Shown: positions 11,448-23,289, counted from the stretch's first letter. The stretch: 64,000 nucleotides of DNA from Diadophis punctatus similis (GCA_023053685.1 JALIGW010000003.1:136769126-136833125), one strand, 5' to 3'. Notes: generated by a model not told the origin, from the sequence alone. Made by a program: numbers and translations.

Positions 11448-11625
11448 ACAGTTAATCAGTGTAACAACTTGCCTTCAGAAATTGTGAATGCTCCAACACT
11501 GGAAGTTTTAAAGAAGAGATTGGATAACTATTTGACTGAAATGGTATAGGGCTTCCTGCCTGAGCAGAGGGTTGGACTAGAAGACCTCCAAGGTCCCTTC
11601 CAACTCTGTTATTCTGTTATAAGTA
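11448..11625 (+). mobile_element. CR1 LINE 3' end, second copy
   Basis: Repeats the last ~175 bases of the copy ending at 11290: GAATGCTCCAACACTGGAAG through CTTCCAACTCTGTTATTCTG. Same strand, about 160 bases away. Confidence 0.9.
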
Positions 11626-11629
11626 TTCT

Positions 11630-12576
11630 CCATGGTCATCTGGACACAGGGTCTAGTTGCTTTTGGCAATGAGGTCAATGCTTTTGACTCCTTGCACATT
11701 ATCAGTAGAGCTTTTGTCTTGTAATACTTGTCAGGGATGGAACTCATTCATTACTGACTGCTCCTCACTGCTGTCTATGCCACCCTCTGTGCCTCCAGAA
11801 ACCAACCAAATAATAATTGGAAGGAAGCATTTTATAGCTGCAGCTTTCATTACCCTGAGTCATTGTACAAATGGCATACAACCACACTCAGAAATGTCTT
11901 TGGATATCAGTTTTGGCAAGGTTTCCTTCTGATCACAGTTATAAAATATATATACAGAAATTACAGGCAGAGGGTTATATTCAATCTTTCTTTGGGTCCA
12001 TGGGTAAATCCATCCTTAGTAAAAAAAAATAATATTGTAATGAACTTCCACTTTTAAGAAATATTTTATGTGGGAGGGAAATGAAGCAAGAGCAACGCAA
12101 CCTTACTCAAGAGCATAAGTGGGTTTCTCTGGCAACAAATATTGAATAATACTAATTCAATCAAAGCCAGGTTTATCTATATTTATCAGTCCTGTCAAAT
12201 ATCCAGCCACAATCACTACTGTACTGGGTATAATTGCCCATTGTTAAGCCATTTCCAGAGTTCTTAGACATGATTTTAATATAAGAGTTACTTTAAAGAA
12301 GAGTATATACTTATACTGCCCACCTCTGGAATTTAGTGGCTATACAGTGTACAGTCTTTTAAAAAGAACTGACTTTACTTGGCCTCCAATAACTGAAATA
12401 AATCTTGTAGAGTTTATATCTTGCAAGCCACTAAAACCATAAGCTGATCCTTTAAAGAAGCTAGTACGATTTAGGTAGCAATCCCTTTCCAATTGAGAAA
12501 TGGTCACACACAAGTCCATTGATTTGATTGGTTTTTAAACGACTTTAATTTCCTTTGGGTTGAAGCCTGGGTATTG
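11630..12576. other. Unassigned non-coding DNA
   Basis: Nothing recognised on either strand. Confidence 0.5.
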
Positions 12577-12584
12577 GATTAGGA

Positions 12585-13252
12585 CAGTGCTTCTCAATTA
12601 TTTTCTGTTACACCCCCCCTAGGAAGAAGTAAACATTTCGTGCCCCCCCAACTCTCCGATCTGGGCCCCAATTTGAATTTTAGTGTTAATATTTATTATT
12701 TTACTTATTATAAGCTGCAAGCAAACTATTGGCTGGGGAAGGCTGCTCTACCCACTTACCTGGGAATAAGTCACACTGAACTCAGTGGAGCCTGTTTTCG
12801 GCTAGGCAGGCATAGGCTACCATGGTTAGGGCCGTCTTTTGACACGGGGCCAGGCCAGCTTAATCAAGACAATGTTTTGGGGTCGCCGGCCTGGCCCATA
12901 AGTGCTGCCTCTGCCGGGCACTCACAGCGAATGGTGTGGAAGGAGGCTTTAGGGTGCCATTCAAAGCTTTCACCCAGCTGCAGAGGATACTCCTCCTTGT
13001 CCAGCAGCAGGTTCACCACGCAGCTCATGGCTACCACGGCACCCACCGAGAACAACAAGAACCCACGCAGCCGCACCGCACCGCCTGGCCGCCTTCTCTT
13101 CCGGGCTCAGAGCAGCGTGCAACTGGGAAAACACTCCCCGTCCGTGGGAATCGATCGAGAGGGACCACGCATGTTCCCCGGGGTCACACATGCCCCCCTG
13201 GCATCACTCCGTGCCCCCCCAGGGGGGGTGCCCCACTATTTGAGAAACACTG
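12585..13252. mobile_element. hAT element carrying a gene-like fragment (668 bp)
   Basis: Termini CAGTGCTTCTCAATT and TTTGAGAAACACTG with a perfect 8-base target duplication GATTAGGA at 12577-12584 and 13253-13260. No transposase frame is present. The GC-rich interior, unlike the AT-rich surroundings, encodes a membrane-anchor-like peptide on the minus strand (next entry). Confidence 0.9.
12967..13106 (-). pseudogene. Apparent captured first coding exon (basic tail plus membrane anchor)
   Basis: From just after a TGA at 13107-13109 the minus strand reads about 47 codons: a basic start (ARKRRRPGG), a hydrophobic run GFLLFSVGAVVAMSCVVN, then DKEEYPLQLGE. A positive head, one hydrophobic span and a polar stem is the usual N-terminus of type II membrane proteins such as Golgi enzymes. 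An initiating ATG is not present at the expected place. I do not recognise the parent gene. Capture by the hAT is inferred from composition and codon logic. Confidence 0.5.
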
Positions 13253-13304
13253 GATTAGGATAAGATCTCTTTGGATTCTAATAAACTGTGACAATCTTCT
13301 ACAT

Positions 13305-13477
13305 CATTGGTTCTCAACCTGTGGTCCACGGACACCTGTCACAGGGAGTCTACGAAGGCTTGAAGAAATGTTATGATTTAAATCTTGAGCTAAGTCTTCG
13401 GGGTCTGTGGCCATGGTCCATGGCCACAAAAGGTCTTTAAAGGGAGTCCGTGGTGAAGAAAAGGTGGAGAACCACTG
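13305..13477. mobile_element. hAT MITE, GGTTCTCAACC termini (173 bp)
   Basis: CATTGGTTCTCAACCTGTGG at the left pairs with AGGTGGAGAACCACTG at the right. Flanks TTCTACAT and TTCCGCAT match at 6 of 8. Non-coding. Confidence 0.8.
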
Positions 13478-13489
13478 TTCCGCATCACT

Positions 13490-14190
13490 ATGAATTCACA
13501 TGAATCCTAAGTGACTTATTTGACATGGCCACCAACTCTTGCTGATAATGAAGCCAACTGCCACAATTTCATGTCTGATGCTAGTTAAGAGTTGGAGCTG
13601 AAGAAAACCAGTTTTGCTCCCACTTTTCCCTTATTATTCAGAAATGTTTTATACATGATAGGAATTATCATTCCTTCTCTGAAAACAAAAAGCCTTTCTT
13701 CTTCCATTTGCTTAGTATTAATTAGTTTAATTACTACAATTTTGAAAATGACTTGCATGAATTGCCTTTTGTAGTGAGAACAGGGGAGATAAAATGATTG
13801 CACAAATGGAGTGTTGCTGGGGGAAAAAAGAGCAGCTGCAGAAGAACAGAAAGATGAAAAGTAGATAGGAACTGATCTTGCACCCAGGAATTGTGGTGTT
13901 TTTTTTAACAGAGTAGAGACCAAAATTTTCCTTAATTTCTTTTATGAGCCCATCATTTAAATTTTAGATCTAAGCAATTTGGCTAGAGAAAATATTAGTG
14001 GGGCAGAAGCATAGGACAGTCCAAGGCAATGTAATTGAAACAATTTGAAACGAGGAAGTTCATTGTGAATGTAACACAATGGGGACACAAACAGAACACC
14101 TGATTGCAACACCTAAAAGCAGTTGCCTGGTGTTATCCTAAGAAAATGTGTAGCTGTGTTAAGAGCTACATTTGTCTTTCTGTGCATCTT
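13490..14190. other. Unassigned non-coding DNA
   Basis: Nothing recognised; an AT-rich stretch without terminal repeats. Confidence 0.5.
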
Positions 14191-14194
14191 AAAG

Positions 14195-14383
14195 CAGAGG
14201 TCCCCAACCCCTGATCCATGGACAGGCACTGGGCCACAGCATGCCAGAAACTGGGCTGTGCAAACAAGTGAAGCCCCATCTGTGGGATGCATGCAGCATG
14301 CAAAACCACGGCCCCTCCGGTCCACGGGAAAAAACTTTCTCCATGGAACCCATCCCTGGTGCCCAAAAGGTTGGGGGCGTATA
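14195..14383. mobile_element. hAT MITE, GGTCCCCAACC termini
   Basis: CAGAGGTCCCCAACCCCTG at the left and GGTGCCCAAAAGGTTGGGGG at the right are inverted. A related partial copy is at 40633. The last bases of the right end have decayed and no target duplication is clear. Confidence 0.75.
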
Positions 14384-14540
14384 TTGGGTGTATTTTGGAT
14401 GAGATGCTCTTTGAGGGTGGATTGGAAGTGTTGCACAATCAGTTTTTATATGCAGAAAAAGAGAAAGAAGGGAAGCAGTTTCTTGTTTGAGGTCAGATGA
14501 ACTGTGTGAGTCTATCAGGAATGCCAATGGTATTCAGAAT

Positions 14541-15134
14541 GATGATGATGTTCGTCCATCGTATTCGAAGAGGACCTTGACATCTATAATTGGGGGGATG
14601 TCAAGACTGGCGCGTGAATTGGATTAAAGTGAGGGAGAGGTGCGCATAGTCAGCCTCACTCTCTCTTCCCAGATTCCATCTTGCTCCAAATAGCAGGACA
14701 AGAGTCGAGACAGTTTGAGATGGGCTGGGCGCAGTGGTTGACCAGGGCGTCTTTTGTGTCTTGCCATGCTCATAGCGTACCACATCACTTGCAGAGACCG
14801 CCTTCATGACCGTTGTCCTAGTAGATTTCATCCGCTCAGTCCACTGGAATCTGTCTTCACATGCTCAGGATAGACAAGTCCCTATCTCACCGAAGGTCGA
14901 TGACCCAACAGCTTATCTCAACCTGGTTTGGCCAGCCTGTTGAAACTGTTGCCCGGGGTGTGGTCGCTGTGCATGCTACAGCTGTTAGGAGCCACAGGTG
15001 AGAGCTGAGTGACAGGTGGGGACCAAAGGTGAATGAGCTGGCCTAAAAGCTGCCCTAAAATGAGCTGCCGTAAAAGGACACAACATGCCCCTACACCAGA
15101 GGTGCTACCCCTCCCTGAGCACCCCATACATCCC
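14541..15134 (-). mobile_element. Unclassified 594-bp insertion with (ATC)n tail
   Basis: Flanked by the 10-base duplication TATTCAGAAT at 14531-14540 and 15135-15144. The left edge is GATGATGATGTTCGTCCATCG, so on the minus strand it ends in an (ATC)n tail like the SINE at 43409. No terminal inverted repeats and no intact frame. A non-LTR element or SINE is the best guess; I cannot name the family. Confidence 0.6.
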
Positions 15135-15290
15135 TATTCAGAATAGAATAGAATAGAATAGAATAGAATAGAATAGAATAGAGTAGAGTAGAGTAGAGTA
15201 GAGTAGAGTAGAGTAGAGTAGAGTAGAGTAGAGTAGAGTAGAGTAGAGTAGAGTAGAGTAGAGTAGAATTCTTTATTGAACAAGTGTGAT
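15135..15290 (-). repeat. (GAATA)n/(GAGTA)n microsatellite on a LINE tail
   Basis: About six GAATA units, then some eighteen GAGTA units, then GAATTCTTTATTG, which is the reverse complement of the LINE end seen before the ATTCT arrays at 5365 and 37263. The LINE part itself is only about 25 bases. Confidence 0.8.
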
Positions 15291-16900
15291 AGTCTCACAA
15301 ACCAAATGGCTTCTTGTAATACAATTATTATTGGCTTCTTTGAGAATAATACATGAATTGAACAAAAAGATGGATGATATGCAATTAAACTCAAATATTC
15401 TACAGGAGAACCTGCTAGGGTGCACCATCAAGATAGATGAACTAACAACACCAAGTCCACTGAAACTGTCCATTAGGACTTAACTTCCTCTGACAAGTTC
15501 CTTAATTGAGGACAGAAGATGTGAAGAATAGCTAAAGGATGACTGTAATGTTAATTTCTACAAGTTAAACATGAACTCTGTATCTTCACCATCAATCACC
15601 CAAAGTCTTTTAAATTAGAATCATGAATTTGAAATTTTCCCTAGCATAACAATTACCATAGGCAGAAATTGCACATCCAGGATCTCTATAAATCATTGGC
15701 TGAAGAAGTATAGGAGACCATTCATCATCAGGTTTTAGAGCAAGGATTTACATTTAAGAATTTAGTGCATCAACTAGTCAATAATATATCTGTATAGCGA
15801 TGAAAAAAAGACAAAAATCCAAAATAAAACAAAACAACTTAAAACAAAATCAGATTTAAAATTATTATTTAATTCTCACATCAAGAAAAAATATTAAGCT
15901 ATTAAAATGACAATTGTGCTTCAATTTTAAGCAATGGATTAAACCTAGACCACATGAAATCTTATTGTCATCTGCTCTTGTTTGTCCTTTGGTACTGTTG
16001 GAGAAGAGGAGGCAGAGCCACGGGAGGCAGAGTTAAATGCATCATCAGTTTAGAGTTGTTGCATTCCCATAAGTGCTCAAAGTGTAATCTCTCCTGAATT
16101 CCATTGATCCTTATCTGGCACCAATTTAGTGTTGAACTTTAGTTGACCAGCTTGAATAACTCTTCTATGCTGCAACCTTAAGGAATGATCCTGATTCTCT
16201 GTGTCTGACAGGTATAGGGTTAATCTGTAGACACAGTGCTTGATGTGGATTTGACCAGCAAAGAACAAAATGCAACTATTACTTCCTTGATTTGGAAGTT
16301 TTATTTCTGTTGATCCAGGACAGGGATTTCATTTGCTTTTTGGATGGGTGGGAAGAAAGTAGAATGATAAGAATGTGATACCTAGGAACAGAAAAGATAC
16401 AGAATCCTCAGAAGAATTTGGCACCAATTATTGTGGGCTTTCTCAAAGATCTACTGCTGTATTCTTGAACAAGGGATTTTCTCTTAAGGATAATTGGGGC
16501 CCATTTCAAGCTTGCAGTTTGCAACGGAATACTGCCTTGAACCTTTCAAAAGCGAAGAATATTTTCAGTGCGGAAAACGAGGAGCAGTTTCATTCTAGCG
16601 GTCCTAGTTGAATAAGCTCAAATCCTTTTTTTAATCCAGTGGCATTAAACCAAATTTATTGAAATAAAACAAATTAGGGAATCAAGTTCTGCTTTCATTT
16701 GTACGGCCATCACTTCGGTAAGCCTCAAAAATCCAAGAAGCAAAAATCTGGTCATTGCTGGCAAGGAGATGTTTGCAACAGAAATAAATGGATGCTATAG
16801 CCTCAGCAAGTGGCAGCTTCTAGTTGATCTTGTTGGAGCTCAGAAAATATGTAAGGTTGGGGCTGGTTAGTGTTGCACAGGGGAGTGCCATGAATACTAC
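15291..16900. other. Unassigned non-coding DNA
   Basis: No recognised repeat. Short open frames at 15286-15483 (+) and 16375-16611 (+) have no known domain or splice context and are left uncalled. Confidence 0.5.
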
Positions 16901-16903
16901 AGC

Positions 16904-17536
16904 TACCGTATGTTTCGGAGTATAAGACGCACCTTTTTCCTCCCTAAAAGTGACTGAAAATTTGGGTGCGTCTTATACTTTGAATGTAGCTTTTTTTCCA
17001 GCCCTAACTAGGTGCTAACAGATCTTCCCAGCTCTTACCTTGCAGGCTTTTTCATTGTTACTCTCTCCAAAGAATGTTTTTCCAGCCCTAAGTCTTTGCA
17101 GAATTTTTTTTCATTGCTCTACTTGCTCCGAATAAGTTTTTTTCTAGCCCTAACCAGGTGCTAACTATCTTCCCAGCTCTTATTGGCTTGCAGGCTTTTT
17201 CATTGTTATTCTCTCAGAAGAAGATTTTTTTAAGTCCTAACCAGGGGATAAAATAATGTGCTGAAGCTGCTCCGAATAAGTTTTTTTCTAGCCCTAACCA
17301 GGTGCTTACTATCTTCCCAGCTCTTACTGACTTGCATGCTCTTTCATTGTTATTCTCTCAGAAGAAGGTTTTTTTAAGTCCTAACCAGGGGATAAAATAA
17401 TGTGCTGAAGCTGACCAGACTAAGGATGCTAGCCAGATGAATACCTGGTAGGCAGATTGTTTTCCCCTATTTTCCTCCCCCAAAACTAAGGTGCATCTTA
17501 TACTCCGGTGCGTCTTATACTCTGAAAAATACGGTA
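16904..17536. mobile_element. TA-target MITE with internally repeated core
   Basis: Termini TACCGTATGTTTCGGAGTAT and TCTGAAAAATACGGTA are inverted repeats ending in TA, suggesting a Tc1/mariner-type MITE. A core unit containing AGCCCTAACCAGGTGCT and AGTCCTAACCAGGGGATAAA is repeated about three times. The sister copy at 35472-35817 has it once. Non-coding. Confidence 0.85.
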
Positions 17537-17539
17537 AGT

Positions 17540-18291
17540 GGAAAAAAGGCCATGGCAAATCTTTCTTGTGTCCTCCTTGGGAAGAAGAACATTCACATAC
17601 CTGAAGTCACCAGAAGCCAAGTCGGACTCAAAGGAGTCTTTAACCCTTATGCTGTTATAGCGTAGGTTGAAAAACAACCTGAGAAGTCATGATTAAAGAA
17701 AGATTTATTCGAAGTTGCTACTAAAAATATCTCAATTCATACATATTCTTCTAAAGTTCATCGCATCCCCATCCCCCCGTTCATATTTAACTCTCTCATT
17801 AAAAAAAATTAATATTAGGAAGTGACTGAGAGTAGAGCAGATGGCTGGAAAGCTAATTGTCAATTTAACAACTCAAGAACTGTCACTCTTTGTAAAATAC
17901 AATGCTCCATATAATTTTGGTGGTGTCCAGAGCAGATGCTTTAGGCAGAAGGCTATGCTCTTGGCCAAGCAAGATAAGGAAGCTGAGTCATAAAAAAGAC
18001 TGAGTTCACATCTAACTATTAAGGCTGTACTCGTATTTTTGGGGGTGGAGGGGAACAAAGGCCAAATTCAGAGTAAATCATAGCAGCTGAAGACGCTGTT
18101 AGGCACCAAGATGAAGCAGATGGTATTAGCCATCCTGCCCCCGAGTCAAAATTAAATGCAAAGCTCTGTTCCTGATTTGCATTTTTCTACTTTAGCTCTA
18201 GTCTGCTAAGTAGTCGCTACGAGGGCTGGTCTGCTGCACCATATTGCAAAAGGCAGCTACTCCTGTTAAATCTGCACTGAAAAAGTTGTCA
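17540..18291. other. Unassigned non-coding DNA
   Basis: Nothing recognised. Confidence 0.5.
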
Positions 18292-18299
18292 ATCTGATG

Positions 18300-18666
18300 C
18301 AGGGGTGGGTTCTCCTTATCTTCGCCACCGGTTTGCATTGCGACGTTTTGCACATGCGAATGAGCAGAGCAAGCACGCATGTGCTCGTGCCCTCATGCAA
18401 TTTGGCTTGCGTGTATGCTCAGAAGCAGGAATGAGCCCGAAACACAGCTGAGGAGCTCATCAGCTATGCTTCGGGTGAAGAAATAAAGGTCAGAATTCAC
18501 CCGCGGGCAGGCGGGAGGGCCCTTTTTCAAGCCGCGGAAGGGGAAAAATTCACATAAAATCCAAAAAAAGATGGCGGTGCGCATGGAACGGCACTGACAG
18601 TGACATCACCAGTGGGTCACTACTGGTTCGGGTGATCCGGTCCGAACCGGGAGGAACCCACCCCTG
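18300..18666. mobile_element. hAT MITE, CAGGGGTGGGTTC family (367 bp)
   Basis: CAGGGGTGGGTTCTCC and GAGGAACCCACCCCTG bound it, with the perfect target duplication ATCTGATG at 18292-18299 and 18667-18674. The interior contains repeated GCACATGCG-like blocks. The intact duplication suggests a fairly recent insertion. Confidence 0.95.
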
Positions 18667-18742
18667 ATCTGATGGAGTATTAACACCTTGAGGCTGGTTT
18701 TGTAACTGAGCCCTCATAAAGGCCAGGAATCTGAATGTAAAT

Positions 18743-18895
<153 letters not shown>

Positions 18896-19670
18896 AATGC
18901 AGAGTTCTGCCCTTCTATTCTTTCACAACTGATTTTCAGTGCAGTGTCTAATTGGACCCCTGTTTTCAAAATTCATTATAGGTAACAGGACTGCTTCAAG
19001 GATTTGTTGCTAAGGTCATGTAATATGTTGCAGCAGGAAGGATGGGATAATCCGCATATCTCCTGTAAACATAGTTATTATAAAGATGTAATTCATTTAT
19101 TAGATTGACATTCTACATGCTGTTTTACCTTCTGAGTCCCAGAAAGGGGTCTGATGACCATCTAGCTGATCTTGTCTGGCTTAAAAAACAGGATTTGGTC
19201 TAGTTAGTGTTTGGATGGAGATAACCAGGGAATGCGAGGTCTCTAAGCTGGGTTAGGAAGTTGGGGAAAAAAACTGGAAGAAGGCATTAACAAACCCCAT
19301 TCTATATTGTGCCAAGCAAACTAAGTGGATGTGCTCATGAAGTCAACAAGCACTACTGATGCATTTTCTGATATGATTTGGGAGCAATCAGGAAAAGGGC
19401 ACAAAATATATATTCTTAAACAGTTCCCTAATAACAAATGTCATTAAATAGAAGTAGTTGCCCTCTCTCCAGGCTTTCCTATCTATAGCTCTGTGCTTTT
19501 CTCAACCTCAGGCTGTGCATAGTATTACATTCCTGTTTTCAAAAATTGGTAATTCCAGGGCAGTCTGAAATTGATCTTCAAGCCCCCCCAATTTTGCCCC
19601 AGAAAATTTCCAACTGCATAGGGCAGAGGTACCCAAATCCATTTATGGCATCCTTGGTGCTTGATTTAGT
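18896..19670. other. Unassigned non-coding DNA
   Basis: Nothing recognised. Confidence 0.5.
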
Positions 19671-19678
19671 GTTTCAGG

Positions 19679-19998
19679 CAGGGGTGGGTTCCTACCGGTG
19701 CGGTCCAGTGCGCAGCTCCGGTAGGGACCCGCTGATTACGCAATTTGCGTGCACGGCTCTGGTGCCGTCTTCGGCAGTCCGTCGCGCACGTGGCCATCTT
19801 ATTAAAAGAATTTTGGTCCTTTTTTGCTTCTGCGCATACACGGAAGGAAAATCACGCCAAAATCTCGCAAGGGGACACGCGTGCGAGATTTCAGCAAGAT
19901 TTTGCTTCCGCGCATGCACGTAGTGAGTGTGCATGTACACGAAACATGGAGATGCGTGTGCAGTGCACTGGTATCGGTAAGTGAGCAACCCGTCCCTG
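19679..19998. mobile_element. hAT MITE, CAGGGGTGGGTTC family (320 bp)
   Basis: CAGGGGTGGGTTCCTACCGG at the left and CAACCCGTCCCTG at the right with perfect target duplication GTTTCAGG at 19671-19678 and 19999-20006. Confidence 0.92.
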
Positions 19999-20018
19999 GT
20001 TTCAGGGTGTCCATAGCA

Positions 20019-20153
20019 CAGGGCTGTCAAACCTGCAGCTTGCAGGCCAGATGCGTCACACACTGGCCACACCAACGCCCGGTTTAGCAAAGGGGGAAAA
20101 AGTCCCGATACATCATGTGACGCCGCCATGATGACACAAGTTTGACACCCCTA
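20019..20153. mobile_element. hAT MITE, GTCAAACC termini (135 bp)
   Basis: CAGGGCTGTCAAACCTGCAG pairs with AAGTTTGACACCCCTA. Flanks CCATAGCA and CTCTAGCA match at 6 of 8. It lies 20 bases from the preceding hAT. Confidence 0.8.
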
Positions 20154-20161
20154 CTCTAGCA

Positions 20162-20557
20162 GTTCTACGTACCGTAGTGTGCTGAGACACTTAGAAACCT
20201 GAAAGTTTGCTAGGATGCCATGGTACACCAGAAAACATGGGCATAGGGGGATCGGGAAATACCTGGATGACCTCCAATTTAATCTATTGATCATTGATCA
20301 TGATTAGGGTACCTTCGGAATGAGATTCCTAGGCAAAGAGATGGACAAGGCAGAGACAAGATGATAAAATATTTGTACCCAGGTTAATGTTGCTTGATCA
20401 AGATCAGCCCATGTCCAAATATCTAGGAATGCTGGTATGGTTCTGATTTGCCACTATCGGCCTAATAAATTGATCAGCATTTGCAAAGCTGGCCAGGTGT
20501 ACCTATGGAGGTTCCATGTGAAGGCTACTAATATGCATGGGAATCGGTGCAAGATGC
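20162..20557. other. Unassigned non-coding DNA
   Basis: Nothing recognised. Confidence 0.5.
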
Positions 20558-20565
20558 AATCTAGT

Positions 20566-20997
20566 CAGGGGTGGGCTTCAAAAGTTTTAGCAAGGGGTTC
20601 TCTGCCCAGTTGCTGGGTGGGCATGGCCATCGTGGGCATGGTCTAGTCGGCCTCCTGCACCACAGTAGGGGGGCGTTTTTGCCCTCCCAGGGCTCTGGAG
20701 GCTTTCTTCGAGCCTCTGGGAGGGCAAAAAATGGCCTCCTCAGGCTCCGGAGGCCCTCTGGAGGCCGGAAATGGGCCTTCCCGAATTTCCGGTATGCCCA
20801 TTTTCCACCCTCTCTGAGCCTCCGCACGTGCCCTGCACTTACCTGCATCAAAAATGGGCCACGTGGGGACTCCTGGGAAGGGAGGGGTGGGGTGGGTGGG
20901 GCCAGCCAGGAATGGGATTTGGGGGTTCTCTGAACTGCACAGAATCTTAGCTAGAGGTTCTCCTGAACCCCTGTGAACCCCCAGCAGCCCACCCCTG
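20566..20997. mobile_element. hAT MITE, CAGGGGTGGGCTTC subfamily (432 bp)
   Basis: CAGGGGTGGGCTTCAAAAG and CAGCAGCCCACCCCTG bound it, with perfect target duplication AATCTAGT at 20558-20565 and 20998-21005. The GC-rich interior is partly palindromic (GCCTCCGGAGG-type blocks) and contains GGGGTTCTCTGCCCAGTTGC. Confidence 0.95.
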
Positions 20998-21005
20998 AAT
21001 CTAGT

Positions 21006-21986
21006 GTGATATGGCTGCAGGACCCAATATGAGACCCCTTACCCACAACCTTTATCTCCACAGCTCTGAGGATGTTTTTAGCTGATATCCAATATTGCTC
21101 CCCCCCCACATCAAATTTGAAATGTCAATGTAGTTTTTGGCATGATTACACAGACCAATGCTAATTTTGTTTCTGCGAATGCATTTGACATTTTTATTCA
21201 TTTCTTTGCAGATATCTTTGTGGTGGAAGGACAGGGTTTTCTAATTTCAGAAATTTTATTTATTTTTATTTTATTTTATGTTGCTCATTCTTATAAGCCG
21301 TCCAACTCCCGAGGGAAATAAGTCCTCTTGTGGAGCTAGTATCTGTGTTTGCCTATTTCCTGAAGAGGCCACTACCTTTTAGGCAGTCTTGGAATCCTTG
21401 TTTTCCTGCAATGTCTGTCTGATGCCATCAGAGTGACCTTTGATCTCCACTTAGGCATTTCTGTGCATACTTCTAGGACAGATGTGCTTATAGTAACAGT
21501 GGCGCCTCAAGCCTTCCATAGAGGTCAGAGCCCTGGTGGGCAAAACAGAAAGTTATTCAGCAAACAGATCCCTCTCTGGAGAGCTAAGAGTGTATATACA
21601 CAACAAAGCCTAAAGCTGCATGGTAGATTTCCACAAATATTAAGCCAGTAGCAAGACCTGTTTTGGTTCACAGTCAAAACAGTTGCTGTTCCTATATAAT
21701 GAGTTTAAATGGCCTTTCGGTAAGCTTGGCATCAGTCCCCAAGCAAGAAAACCATGGAGATGACCATATCTTAGCTTTCAGGGACTTTGGCAAACATGGC
21801 TAACCATAATCCGTCCCAAGATTGCCTAAGATTTCAATGTTGGCCACTCCTTTCTGATGCTTCATAAGTTAAGGATGGATAAGTCATAAGCCAGCACAAT
21901 CCTGGACTTAATGTTTTGATACTTACATTGGAGAATCCTGCTCAACATTGTCCTACAGGATTGTCTTCTTCAAGTCAAATGTCAAC
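21006..21986. other. Mostly unassigned DNA with an L2-like scrap
   Basis: 21240-21325 has TTTATTTT-rich sequence followed by AGCCGTCCAACTCCCGAGGG, resembling the L2-like ends elsewhere. The rest shows nothing recognisable. Confidence 0.5.
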
Positions 21987-21994
21987 TCTTAGTG

Positions 21995-22398
21995 CATGGC
22001 TGGGCTGCTGGGGTTCGCAGGGGTTCGGGAGACCCTCTAGTTAAGATTCTGTGCAGTTCGGAGAACCCCCAAATCCCACTCCTGACTGGACCCGCCCACC
22101 CTGTCTCGCCCCTCCCACGTGGCCCATTTTGGATGCAGATAAATGCGGGGCGTGTGCGGAGGCTCGGGAGGGTAAAAAACGGGGCTACCAGGCCTGTTTC
22201 CGGCCTCCAGAGGGCCTCTGGAGCTTGGGGGGGCGTTTTTGCCCTCCCGTAGGCTCAAAGAAAGCCTCAGGCCCGAGGAGGGCAAAAAATGCCCCCCCCC
22301 GTGGTGCAGGAGGCTGACTAGGCCACACCCACCATAGCCACACCCACCCAGCAACTGGGCAGAGAACCCCTTGCTAAAATTTTTGAAGTCCACCTCTG
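21995..22398. mobile_element. hAT MITE, same subfamily as 20566, opposite orientation
   Basis: CATGGCTGGGCTGCTGGGG at the left and GAAGTCCACCTCTG at the right. Flanks TCTTAGTG (21987-21994) and TCTAAGTG (22399-22406) match at 7 of 8. The interior is the diverged reverse complement of 20566-20997. Confidence 0.9.
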
Positions 22399-22554
22399 TC
22401 TAAGTGTCTTCAGTGCAGTTTTCTTGGCAACCATAATGAAGAAAATTACCATTGCCCCTGCCAAGAAATGGTTGAGTTTCCAGTTTAATTTACTATTTTG
22501 ATAAGATTTCCCAACCCTCCTTAATCTCCGAGTTCATACATGGTCAACCAAATA

Positions 22555-22570
22555 CTGCCCTCTAGTGAGG
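22555..22570 (-). promoter_or_regulatory. CTCF-like motif
   Basis: The minus strand reads CCTCACTAGAGGGCAG, close to the CTCF core CCASYAGRKGGC with one mismatch at the first C. Sequence match only. Confidence 0.3.
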
Positions 22571-22630
22571 CTTCTGCACTATCACAGTTCTCATCAATTA
22601 AAGGAACATGATAAAGTAGATGGGAAAGAT

Positions 22631-23065
22631 TACAGGTAGTCCTTGGCTTACGACCACAATTGAGCCTAACATTTCTGTTGCTAAGTGAAACATTTGTTAA
22701 GTGAATTTTGCCCCATTTTACAACCTGTCTTGCTACCAGTTTTGCCCCCTTTTTATGACTTTTCCTGCCACGGTTGTTAAATAAATCACTGCAGTTGTTA
22801 AATTAGTAAACCTGTTGTTAAGTGAATCTGGCTTCCCCGTTGACTTTGTTTGTAAGAAGATGGCAAAAGAAGGATCACATGACCCTGGGATACTGCAACC
22901 GTCATAAGTATGAGTCAGTTGCCAAGCATCTGAATTTTGATCAGGTGACCATGGGGGATTCTGCAACAGTCCTAAGTGTGAAAAATGATCATGTCACTTT
23001 TTTCAGTGACGTTGTAACTTTGAACAGTCACTAAATGAACTGTTGTATGTCGGGGACCAGCTGTA
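22631..23065. mobile_element. TA-target MITE, copy 2 of 4 (435 bp)
   Basis: TACAGGTAGTCCTTGGCTTA at the left and TGTCGGGGACCAGCTGTA at the right are inverted and flanked by TA. This is a near-complete copy that defines the family ends. Confidence 0.88.
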
Positions 23066-23195
23066 TTCTTCCCTCCCCAGTTACTCCAAGGGATTTTAGT
23101 AAATTCGTGAAAACAATAACCATGTTATTATTGTGTGGAACCCAAAATCACCGTATTCCATTGTTAGGAGAGACAAAAAATGGGAGCATTTAGAA

Positions 23196-23287
23196 TAGAA
23201 AATAGAAGAGAAGAGAAGAGAAGAGAAGAGAAGAGAAGAGAAGAGAAGAGAAGAGAAGAGAAGAGAAGAGAAGAGAAGAGAAGAGAA
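23196..23287 (+). repeat. (AGAAG)n microsatellite
   Basis: About 18 AGAAG pentamers directly 5' of a LINE fragment. Confidence 0.95.
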
Positions 23288-23289
23288 TA

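Noticed and set aside
12640..13263. 207-codon plus-strand frame
   Set aside because: It lies entirely within or at the edge of the hAT at 12585-13252 and is antisense to the more protein-like minus frame.
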